Assembly: GCA_047921395.1 (NCBI GenBank)
Contig: JBLRWH010000064.1
Span: forward strand, 1-14,473
Origin: XN24 sp047921395
GTDB taxonomy: Bacteria > Pseudomonadota > Gammaproteobacteria > Steroidobacterales > XN24
Reading direction: 5' to 3'
Length of the DNA stretch: 14,473 nt
The notes under the pieces are model-generated. The model had not been told where the DNA came from, made no database searches, and saw nothing but the letters and a program-made list of their open reading frames with translations. The translations under genes were made by a program, and so were the position numbers. Shown one piece after another: positions 8,010-13,841 of the stretch; the stretch's first letter is position 1; each line of letters begins with the position of its first letter.

Positions 8010-8084
8010 GGGCGATTAGCTCAGCGGGAGAGCGCTCCCTTCACACGGGAGAGGTCACTGGTTCAATCCCAGTATCGCCCACCA
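8010..8084 (+). tRNA. tRNA-Val (anticodon CAC)
   Basis: The 75 bases fold into a full cloverleaf: acceptor stem GGGCGAT (8010-8016) with ATCGCCC (8074-8080), D stem GCTC/GAGC, anticodon stem CTCCC/GGGAG around the loop TTCACAC, and T stem ACTGG/CCAGT around TTCAATC. The loop gives anticodon CAC, reading the valine codon GUG, a very common codon in this GC-rich DNA. The discriminator A and an encoded CCA end (8082-8084) are present. It has its own promoter and terminator, so it is a single-gene transcript. Confidence 0.96.
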
Positions 8085-8093
8085 GCTCAATGC

Positions 8094-8122
8094 AAAACGG
8101 CAGCCTGGTGGCTGCCGTTTTT
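8094..8122 (+). terminator. Intrinsic terminator after tRNA-Val
   Basis: AAAACGGCAGCC (8094-8105) pairs perfectly with GGCTGCCGTTTT (8110-8121) around the loop TGGT, and the right arm runs into a T tract (TTTTT at 8118-8122). It lies 10 bases past the tRNA end. Confidence 0.9.
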
Positions 8123-8140
8123 CGTTTCGCGCCATGATTC

Positions 8141-8179
8141 CTTCGGGACAGTCCCCATTGGGGACTGTCCCCAACGAAG
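8141..8179. repeat. REP-like inverted repeat
   Basis: GGGACAGTCCCC (8145-8156) and GGGGACTGTCCC (8160-8171) form a perfect 12-bp stem around the loop ATT, with outer CTTC/GAAG (8141-8144 and 8176-8179) that can extend it across a short bulge. It lies between the tRNA terminator and the convergent DUF4332 stop, 12 bases past that stop, so it could stop transcripts or protect RNA ends. There is no T tract on either side. The GGGGAC...GTCCC pattern resembles REP elements spread by RAYT transposases; no such transposase gene is in the window. Confidence 0.6.
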
Positions 8180-8191
8180 CGCGGTGCCGGA

Positions 8192-8596
8192 TCAGTAATG
8201 CACGCCGCGCGGCAGCTCCTTGGCCTGCGCGACCCAATTGGCGACGGCCGCCTCAGTCGGCAGCGCGCGCACCAGCTTCTTCGCCTCGTTGACCTCGACC
8301 ATCTTCTTGTGGAGGTTGTCGGCGCGACGCTGCGCCAGCTCTTTCACGGTATCGACCCCGGCATGCTCCAGCAGGTCGGCATATTCCTCGCCCACGCCCT
8401 TGATGCGCGCGAGATCGGCGCGGTTCACCCAGTTGAGGATCTGCTTGGCGCTGAGACCGCACTTCTCGGCCAGTTCCTTGCGGCCCTTGGGGGTCGCGCC
8501 TGATTCCAGCAGCTTGGCCTGGTTCTTGACGCCGGCCTCTTCCAGCTTGGCGGCGCAGACCGGGCCTATACCTTCGATTTCCCTGAGCTTGGCCAT
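8192..8596 (-). CDS. DUF4332-family helix-hairpin-helix protein
   Basis: This 134-residue protein carries two similar helix-hairpin-helix-like units: LREIEGIGPVCAAKLEEAGV (4-23) and LARIKGVGEEYADLLEHAGV (62-81). The turns GIGP and GVGE are the DNA- or protein-binding hairpins of this fold. Between them is the family stretch SGATPKGRKELAEKCGLS, and the end LPRGVHY is also typical. No catalytic residues or signal peptide are seen, so it is probably a small cytoplasmic nucleic-acid-binding or adaptor protein, of unknown role. The start ATG (8594-8596) has GGAG 8 bases upstream on its own strand. It is alone on its strand, converges on the tRNA gene and diverges from the MscS gene. Confidence 0.88.
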   Translation of the reverse strand: MAKLREIEGIGPVCAAKLEEAGVKNQAKLLESGATPKGRKELAEKCGLSAKQILNWVNRADLARIKGVGEEYADLLEHAGVDTVKELAQRRADNLHKKMVEVNEAKKLVRALPTEAAVANWVAQAKELPRGVHY

Positions 8597-8661
8597 GTTT
8601 TCGACTCCGTTATTCGGGTTGGTGTGTCAGAGAGTGAAAAACCAGTGGGCAATGCAACCCA

Positions 8662-8690
8662 AGTATAGGCAGTTTCTCTGCATTTGCTAG
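8662..8690 (-). promoter_or_regulatory. Possible promoter of the DUF4332 gene
   Basis: On the minus strand TATACT (8667-8662) matches 5 of 6 bases of a -10 element and lies 65 bases upstream of the start codon. The hexamer 17 bases further upstream (CTAGCA) matches a -35 element in only 3 of 6 bases, so this call is weak. A direct repeat CTCTGCA (8676-8682 and 8692-8698, 16 bases apart) lies over this region and could be a regulator site. Confidence 0.3.
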
Positions 8691-8705
8691 ACTCTGCACG
8701 CGTCA

Positions 8706-9779
8706 ATGCAGGAATCATCCAACATCCTCGGCACGCTTTGGGACAGCACCCGCCCCTGGGCCGAAGGGCTGGCCGTGCTCGCCTTCGGCGCAGTGGCCGG
8801 CCTGCTCGCTGTCTTCATTGCGCGCCTGGCGCTGAAGCTTTTCGTCGCCCGCCAACACCCGGCTTTCGCGGACTCCGTGGGGCAGCGCTGCATGGGCGTG
8901 CTGGCGTGGTTCCTGCCGCTGCTCGGCGTGTACCTCGCCCTGCCGGCCGCCGACCGCGCCGCCGGCTTGCCGGGGCTGCGCTCCGCGCTGGTCAGCCTGC
9001 TGATCTTCGGCGTCGGCTTCCTCGTCGTGCGGCTGGTGCGGGTGCTGGAAGACCTGCTCGGGAAACGGCTGCAAATGGACGTGGCCGACAACCTGCGCGC
9101 GCGCAAATTCCACACCCAGTTCCGCATCCTGCGCCAGGTCCTGACACTCATCATCTGGCTGCTCACCGGCAGCGCCATCCTGCTGCAGTTCGACGGCTTC
9201 CGGCAGTTCGGCCAGGGCCTGCTCGCCTCCGCCGGGATCGCGTCCATCGTGCTGGGCTTCGCCGCGCAGCGCACGCTCGGCAACCTGATCGCCGGCTTCC
9301 AGATCGCCATCACCCAGCCGATCCGCCTCGACGACGTCGTGGTGGTCGAGAACGAGTGGGGCCGCATCGAGGAGATCACGCTCACCTATGTCGTGGTCAA
9401 GATCTGGGATGACCGCCGCCTCGTCCTCCCGATCAGCTATTTCCTCGAGCACCCGTTCACCAACTGGACGCGCCGCACCGCCGAGATCCTCGGCACGGTG
9501 TTCCTGCACGTCGATTACAGCGTCCCCCTCGACGCCCTGCGCACCGAGCTCGACAAGCTCGTCAAGGGCCACGAGGACTGGGACGGCCGCGTCGCGGAGA
9601 TCGTCGCCTTCGAGTCACGGCCCACCACGCTCGAGATCCGCGCCCTCGTCAGCTCGCGCGACTCCGGCGCGGCGTGGCGGCTGCGCTGCCACGTGCGGGA
9701 GGGACTGGTGACGTTCCTGCAGCAGAATTACCCGGCCGCCCTGCCCCGGTTCCGTGCTGAGCTCTCCGGCGACACCTGA
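8706..9779 (+). CDS. MscS-family mechanosensitive ion channel
   Basis: This 357-residue inner-membrane protein has four hydrophobic segments (about 18-46, 62-80, 93-115, 143-162), then the pore-lining helix and the MscS beta domain. The pore pattern is clear: GQGLLASAGIASIVLGFAAQ (169-188), followed by RTLGNLIAGFQIAITQPIRLDD and the beta-domain stretch VVVVENEWGRIEEITLTYV. LPISYFLEHPFTNWTR is the typical family continuation, and a mixed C-terminal domain of about 100 residues completes it. It has more membrane helices than E. coli MscS (three) and is closer to medium-sized members. Such channels release small solutes when the membrane is stretched by hypo-osmotic shock. An in-frame TAG at 8688-8690 limits the start to 8706; no good ribosome site precedes it, suggesting weak or leader-independent initiation. 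It is divergent from the DUF4332 gene and stands alone. Confidence 0.92.
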   Translation: MQESSNILGTLWDSTRPWAEGLAVLAFGAVAGLLAVFIARLALKLFVARQHPAFADSVGQRCMGVLAWFLPLLGVYLALPAADRAAGLPGLRSALVSLLIFGVGFLVVRLVRVLEDLLGKRLQMDVADNLRARKFHTQFRILRQVLTLIIWLLTGSAILLQFDGFRQFGQGLLASAGIASIVLGFAAQRTLGNLIAGFQIAITQPIRLDDVVVVENEWGRIEEITLTYVVVKIWDDRRLVLPISYFLEHPFTNWTRRTAEILGTVFLHVDYSVPLDALRTELDKLVKGHEDWDGRVAEIVAFESRPTTLEIRALVSSRDSGAAWRLRCHVREGLVTFLQQNYPAALPRFRAELSGDT

Positions 9780-9808
9780 CGGTTCGTAGTCGACCGTGAC
9801 GGGGCCGC

Positions 9809-9860
9809 GACAGGGTCCCCTTCCCTCAAAAAATTTCAATATCGGTCAGGGGACCCTGTC
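9809..9860. repeat. REP-like inverted repeat after the MscS gene
   Basis: GACAGGGTCCCC (9809-9820) and GGGGACCCTGTC (9849-9860) are perfect 12-bp complements around a 28-base AT-rich loop that includes AAAAAATTT. It begins 30 bases past the MscS stop and may act as a transcript end, though no T tract follows. The arm pattern GGGGAC..TGTC is related to that of the repeat at 8141-8179. Confidence 0.6.
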
Positions 9861-9976
9861 ACACCCCCGCCCCTGCCCCCTCGCCCGGCCCAGGCGTCCG
9901 CCCGCCTCGTCGACACGCTCGACGTGGTTGGTGGAGATCGGCGCCGCGACGAAGCGCCAGGACCATTTACCAAGTA

Positions 9977-10056
9977 GCGGGGGCGGGACATCACACGTCC
10001 GCTGAGGGAGCTTGTAATTTTGCGAGCGAAGCGGGCGTGTGATGGTCCGCCCCCGC
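9977..10056. repeat. Long imperfect palindrome (MITE- or REP-like hairpin)
   Basis: The left arm (9977-10003) and right arm (10030-10056) are each 27 bases and complementary at 24 positions; the mismatches lie near 9987-9988 and 9998. The 26-base middle can pair further through GCTTG (10010-10014) and CGAGC (10023-10027) with one G-U pair. Such a hairpin is typical of non-autonomous palindromic repeats in high-GC proteobacteria. It lies upstream of the ATPase operon. Confidence 0.7.
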
Positions 10057-10100
10057 GGGCCCAGCGAAGCGGGCGTGTGATGGTCCGCCCCCGCGGGCCC
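10025..10100 (+). repeat. Exact 38-bp tandem duplication of the hairpin right arm
   Basis: Bases 10025-10062 and 10063-10100 are identical over all 38 positions, beginning AGCGAAGCGGGCG and ending CGCGGGCCC. Each copy contains the full right arm of the palindrome, so the single left arm at 9977-10003 can pair with either copy. The exact match suggests a recent duplication or slippage. Confidence 0.9.
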
Positions 10101-10196
10101 AGCGGACCCTGCGGTAGTTCCGTATTTAGTCCTGCTGCGGTGCGTTCATACTTGCTGGTGGCGTCTGCCCGCCCATAAGGAAAGGGGGACCGGGGC

Positions 10197-10544
10197 ATGT
10201 CTGACCAGATCAGCCCGAGCAAAGCTGACGCCGCCGCCGCGATCGACGAGGTGCTCGTCGCGGAGACGGCTGCACGGCAAGCCATGGAAGCCTGCCGCCA
10301 GGAGGCCGAGGAACTCCTCGAGGCCGCACGGGAAGATGCACGCCGCATCAACCGCCTCGCCATCGCGCGCGTCACCAAGCTGCACACGCGCTGCAATGAA
10401 CTCGTGCAAGCCCGCATCGCCGAGATCCGCGTGGCCGCCCGGGAGGATGCCGTCCGCACGGAGCTCAACGCCACGGACCGGGAAACGCTGGCGCGGGCGG
10501 TCGAACGCCTCGCGGCTCGGCTGACCCGGCCAGGTAATGGCTAA
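10197..10544 (+). CDS. V/A-type ATPase peripheral stalk subunit (G/H-like)
   Basis: This 115-residue soluble protein is rich in Ala, Glu and Arg and predicted to be almost all helical. Residues about 20-75 form a likely coiled coil with the periodic pattern EACRQEAEELLEAAREDARR. That is the shape of the subunit that pairs with subunit E to make the peripheral stalk, and these genes often come first in V/A-ATPase operons. The start is backed by AAGGAAAGGGGG, 8 bases upstream. Its TAA overlaps the next gene by 8 bases. Sequence similarity of such coiled coils is low, so the call rests on composition and on position at the operon front. Confidence 0.65.
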   Translation: MSDQISPSKADAAAAIDEVLVAETAARQAMEACRQEAEELLEAAREDARRINRLAIARVTKLHTRCNELVQARIAEIRVAAREDAVRTELNATDRETLARAVERLAARLTRPGNG

Positions 10545-11319
10545 CGACGCGCGCCTCGCCTACCTGCAAGCGCGGCTGCAGGCCCGCCACGGGGACCGCC
10601 CGGCCTCCGACGACTGGCGCATCGCCGAGTCGAGCACCGACCTCTCGCATTACCTCGACGCCCTGCGGCGCACCGCGCTCAGGCGCTGGATCGGGGACAT
10701 CAACCACGAGATGGCGCCGGAGGCCATCGAGCGGCAGCTGCGCGCCGCCTGGCGCGATGCCGTGGACCCGATCGCGAGCTGGGCGCCGGAGGACTGGCGC
10801 GAGGCGGTCGAGTGGCTGCGCTGGCTGCCGGAGCTGCCGTCCATCGAGCACCTGATGCGCGGCGCGAAGGTGCCGCCGTGGATGCGCGCCGACCCGGTGC
10901 TGCGCGAGCTCGCCTTCGACGAGCCGCACCGAAGGCGCGAGGCGCTCGCGGCGCTGCCGCTGGCGCCGGTGCAGCCGGACGAGTCGCAGCCGGCGCCGCG
11001 CATCGTGGACGCGTGGATCGCGGAATGGCGGCGGCGCCTGCCCCCGGGCGGCAGCGACACGCGGGACGAGCTCGGGCAGGTCCTCGAGACGGTGCGCGCG
11101 CACGTCGAGGCGATGCGCGCCAGCGAGGACACCGACGGCATCGCGCTGCGCAACGCCCTCGCCGCCCGCCTGGCGCGGCGCTTCCGGCGCGGCGCGGGCA
11201 CCCCGATCGCGCTGTTCGCCCACTTGCTCCTCGACGGGCTGGAGCTCGAGCGGGTCCGGGCGGGGATCATGACCCGCCGGCTGATGCCGGCACGGGCGGA
11301 GGGACGCTCATGGGCATAA
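10537..11319 (+). CDS. Putative V/A-type ATPase subunit C/d-like protein
   Basis: The 260-residue product is helical, rich in Trp, Arg and Leu, with no signal peptide or membrane segment. Motifs seen include the N-terminal MANDARLAYLQARLQARHGD, STDLSHYLDALRRTALRRW and EAVEWLRWLPELPSIEHLM. It lies between the stalk subunit and subunit I, overlapping the former by 8 and the latter by 10 bases, so it is surely co-translated with them. No other gene in this cluster is a candidate for subunit C (d), which joins the central rotor to the c ring, and the helical, soluble nature fits. It is shorter than the usual 320-350 residues, and I do not see a clear family signature, so the name rests mainly on position. 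Confidence 0.55.
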   Translation: MANDARLAYLQARLQARHGDRPASDDWRIAESSTDLSHYLDALRRTALRRWIGDINHEMAPEAIERQLRAAWRDAVDPIASWAPEDWREAVEWLRWLPELPSIEHLMRGAKVPPWMRADPVLRELAFDEPHRRREALAALPLAPVQPDESQPAPRIVDAWIAEWRRRLPPGGSDTRDELGQVLETVRAHVEAMRASEDTDGIALRNALAARLARRFRRGAGTPIALFAHLLLDGLELERVRAGIMTRRLMPARAEGRSWA

Positions 11320-13187
11320 GGCCCCAGGCCGCGCGCTGGTTCGAACTCCTGACGCCGCGCGAGGAGCTGACCAAGGCGCTGGAGTGCCTGGCCGAAACGC
11401 GGGCCGTGGAGCTGCAGACCCACAGCCAGCCGGAGCACGCGCTCGAGCTGCCGGGCCTGCCAAATGCGCTGGCCGAGTACGGCGAGCTGGCGCGCCGCTT
11501 CGGCGCGTGGTGGCCGGAAGGCAAGGTGCCGCCGATCGAGGACGCGCTCGAGCCGGTCAGCGCCATGCAGGACGCCCTCGCGCGCCTGCGCGCCTGGGCC
11601 GCCGACGCCGAGCCGATGATCGCCGCGGGCGAGCAGCTGGAGGTACAGGCCGCGCAGCTCGCCGAGCTCGCCCAGGCCCTGGACGCGCCCGACCTGCGCC
11701 TGCCGGACCTGCACGCCCTGGCCGCCGCCGGCCCGGTCCTCGCGGCGCGCTTCTATCGCCTCCCGCCGAAGACCGTGCCGCGCTCGCTGCCGGCCTCCGT
11801 GCTCACGGAATCATTGCTCAGCGCCGACGGCGTGCTGCACCTGCTGGCGGTGGGGCCGCAGCTGCAGATCGAGAACCTGGACCGGCAGATGGCGGCTCTC
11901 AAGGCGCGCCGCGTGGTCCTGCCGGACTGGCTCCCGGACACGCCCGCGGCCGCGCGCGCGGCGATTGCCGAACGGCGCGAGCAGGTGCTGGCGCAGCGCG
12001 CCGAGCTCAAGGCCGAGCTCGCCGCACTCGACGAACGCCACGGCCTGCGCAACGCGCTCGGCATGATGGCGCTGATGGAGTGGTTCGCGGGCCACGCGCC
12101 CTCGCTCCCGGTCACCGAGCACTTCGCCTGGGTGACGGGCTGGACCAGCGACCTGGACGGCCACGAGATCAACCAGGCGCTCGAGCGCGGCAAGGTGCGC
12201 CACCTGCTGCGCTACAAGACGCCGCCCGAGGGCATCGCCTGCCCGGTGGTGATGCACAACCCGCGCTGGGTGAAACCCTTCGAGCTGTTCCCGTCGCTGC
12301 TCGGGACGCCGGGCTCGAACGAGGCCGACCCGAGCCGCATCGTGGCGCTCGCCGCGCCGCTGATGTTCGGCTTCATGTTCGGCGACATCGGCCAGGGCGC
12401 CGTCCTCCTCGCGATCGGCCTGTGGCTGCGGCAGCGCGTCCCGGTGTTCGGCCTGCTGGTGCCCTACGGCGCGATGGCGATGGTGTTCGGCGTGCTGTTC
12501 GGCAGCGTCTTCGCCGACGAGCACCTGATCCCGCCGTTGTGGCTGCACCCCATCGAGCATCCCGCCGAGATCATGGCGATCGCGCTGGGGTTCGGCGTGT
12601 GCGTGCTCACCCTCGGCCTGCTGCTGGACGCGCTGGGCGCGTACTGGCGGCGCCTGTTCGGCTTCTGGCTGGCGACCCGCGCCGGGATCCTGGTCGGCTA
12701 TCTCGGCCTGGTCGGCGCCATGGCCGGCTACCTGGGCATCGTCAACGCGGCCGCAGCGGGGGTGATGCTGGACGTGATGTGGCTGGGCTTCGCGTGGTTC
12801 GTCGTCGGCACGGTGCTGACCGCGCGCCACAACAAGCTGCTCGAGATTCCGAAGGCGCTGGGCGAGCTCGTCGAGAGCGTGCTGCAGATCGGCGTCAACA
12901 CCGTCTCCTTCGTGCGCGTGGGCGCCTTCGCCCTGGCGCACGCCGGGCTGTCCGCGGCCGTGATCGGCATGGCCCAGGCCACCGGCGGCGGGCTCGGCTG
13001 GCTCGTGGTCATGATCCTCGGCAACGCGCTGATCATCGCGCTCGAGGGCCTCATCGTAGGGATCCAGACCACCCGCCTGCTGCTGTTCGAATTCTTCATC
13101 CGTTTCCTGACCGCCGAGGGTCGCCAGCTTCGTCCGCTGACCGGCCCGGGCACCGCCATTCGACCGACTGGAAGGAGTTCCTCATGA
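11310..13187 (+). CDS. V/A-type ATPase subunit I (a subunit)
   Basis: This 625-residue protein has the usual two-part build: a soluble N-terminal half (1 to about 335) with long helices that form the peripheral arm, and a membrane half with about seven or eight helices. The membrane part opens with PFELFPSLLGTPGSNEADPS and AAPLMFGFMFGDIGQG, a hallmark of V/A subunit a. Near the end IQTTRLLLFEFFIRF carries the essential Arg (about 589) that faces the Glu of the c ring and lets ions pass. SFVRVGAFALAHAGLS is also typical. It forms the half-channels for H+ or Na+ across the inner membrane. The start at 11310 is 5 bases past GGAGGGA and overlaps the previous gene by 10 bases; longer upstream readings in this frame are shadows. 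Length is normal for bacterial members. Confidence 0.93.
   Translation: MGIRPQAARWFELLTPREELTKALECLAETRAVELQTHSQPEHALELPGLPNALAEYGELARRFGAWWPEGKVPPIEDALEPVSAMQDALARLRAWAADAEPMIAAGEQLEVQAAQLAELAQALDAPDLRLPDLHALAAAGPVLAARFYRLPPKTVPRSLPASVLTESLLSADGVLHLLAVGPQLQIENLDRQMAALKARRVVLPDWLPDTPAAARAAIAERREQVLAQRAELKAELAALDERHGLRNALGMMALMEWFAGHAPSLPVTEHFAWVTGWTSDLDGHEINQALERGKVRHLLRYKTPPEGIACPVVMHNPRWVKPFELFPSLLGTPGSNEADPSRIVALAAPLMFGFMFGDIGQGAVLLAIGLWLRQRVPVFGLLVPYGAMAMVFGVLFGSVFADEHLIPPLWLHPIEHPAEIMAIALGFGVCVLTLGLLLDALGAYWRRLFGFWLATRAGILVGYLGLVGAMAGYLGIVNAAAAGVMLDVMWLGFAWFVVGTVLTARHNKLLEIPKALGELVESVLQIGVNTVSFVRVGAFALAHAGLSAAVIGMAQATGGGLGWLVVMILGNALIIALEGLIVGIQTTRLLLFEFFIRFLTAEGRQLRPLTGPGTAIRPTGRSSS
13172..13177 (+). 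promoter_or_regulatory. Strong ribosome binding site of the c-ring subunit gene
   Basis: AAGGAG ends 6 bases before the ATG at 13184 and is the best Shine-Dalgarno match in the ATPase cluster. A strong site here fits the need for many copies of the c subunit per complex. Confidence 0.7.
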
Positions 13188-13543
13188 GACTCGGGATGTT
13201 CATCGTCGTGGCCATGACGGCCGTCACCGCCTGCGTCGTGCTCACCGCGACCTACCTGTTCTTCACCAGCGGCATCGCCACCGCGCAGGACGTCGCCGGG
13301 GTCGCCGCGCCGGCCCTCGATCCGTCCGTGCTGCGCTGGGGCTTCATCTCGGCCGCCGCCTCCGCGGGCCTGTCGGCCGCGGCCGCCGGCTACGCCGTCG
13401 CGCAGGTCGGCAGCGCCGCCGTGGGGGCGCTGGCCGAGAAGCCGGAGCTGATGGGCCGCGTGCTCGTCATGGTCGGCCTGGCCGAAGGGGTCGCCATCTA
13501 CGGGCTGATCGTCGCGATCCTGATCCTGAACCAGCTGGGCTGA
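13184..13543 (+). CDS. V/A-type ATPase subunit K (c ring proteolipid)
   Basis: The 119-residue product begins with a hydrophobic stretch (about 5-28) ending FFTSGIATAQ, which looks like a signal peptide cut near ATA. Residues 51-118 then form one helical hairpin: the Gly/Ala-rich first helix GFISAAASAGLSAAAAGYAV, a polar loop ALAEKPELMGR, and the second helix with Glu101 in VGLAEGVAIYGLIVAILIL. Glu101 is the ion-binding carboxylate, and Gln74 in the first helix faces it. One carboxylate per hairpin is the arrangement of ATP-synthesising A-type enzymes such as Thermus, whose proteolipid also has a signal peptide. Whether H+ or Na+ is bound cannot be decided safely. The start overlaps the previous stop (ATGA). 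Confidence 0.93.
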   Translation: MRLGMFIVVAMTAVTACVVLTATYLFFTSGIATAQDVAGVAAPALDPSVLRWGFISAAASAGLSAAAAGYAVAQVGSAAVGALAEKPELMGRVLVMVGLAEGVAIYGLIVAILILNQLG

Positions 13544-13544
13544 G

Positions 13545-13841
13545 ATGGCCCTGCCGATCCTCATTGGCGACCGCCTCACCGCCGCGGGCTTCCGGCTCGC
13601 AGGCGTGCGGCCGCTGGTGACGGCCCCGGAGGACGTCGCCGCGGTGTTCCGCGAGGCGCTCGCCCTCGGGGGGCCGATCCTGGTCACCGCGGCGCTGGCG
13701 GCGCACCTGCCGCGGGCGCAGCTGGGGAACGCCATCCGCAAGGCGGACCCGCCGGTGGCGGTGATCCCCGATATCGCGCGCACGACCGAGCCGGCGGACA
13801 TGGCCGAGCAGGTCCGGCGCGCGTTGGGAGTCGAGGCATGA
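13545..13841 (+). CDS. V/A-type ATPase subunit F
   Basis: This 98-residue protein begins PILIGDRLTAAGFRLAGVRP, the nucleotide-fold-like opening of subunit F (ILIGDxxTxxGFRLAGV), with a later beta-strand GPILVTAALAAHLP and the short C-terminal helix expected for the rotor stalk. It sits on the central shaft next to subunit D and couples catalysis to rotation. Length is near the usual 100 residues. The start lies one base past the previous stop, so it is co-translated, and its own stop overlaps the next ATG. Confidence 0.9.
   Translation: MALPILIGDRLTAAGFRLAGVRPLVTAPEDVAAVFREALALGGPILVTAALAAHLPRAQLGNAIRKADPPVAVIPDIARTTEPADMAEQVRRALGVEA

Larger units (their letters stand above)
9780..10196. other. 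Intergenic region of 417 bases with no supported gene
   Basis: Between the MscS stop and the ATPase operon no open frame has a believable start or composition. The stretch holds the inverted repeat at 9809-9860, a GC-rich segment with small palindromes (CGTCGA/TCGACG near 9910-9926), the long hairpin at 9977-10056 and its tandem arm copy to 10100. The last 95 bases should carry the ATPase promoter. Weak candidates are TTGCTG (10152-10157) with CATAAG 16 bases later, and a CATACT hexamer near 10147; neither is convincing. AAGGAAAGGGGG (10177-10188) is the ribosome site of the first ATPase gene. Confidence 0.6.

Noticed and set aside
7934..8198. Short plus-strand open frames across the tRNA region
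   Set aside because: They run through the tRNA cloverleaf and its terminator and have no ribosome site.
9796..10005. A 69-codon plus-strand frame in the intergenic region
   Set aside because: It overlaps both inverted repeats and has no ribosome site; I could not link its product to any family.
10025..10100. CRISPR array
   Set aside because: The 38-bp units are directly adjacent with no spacers, there are only two, and no cas gene is nearby.
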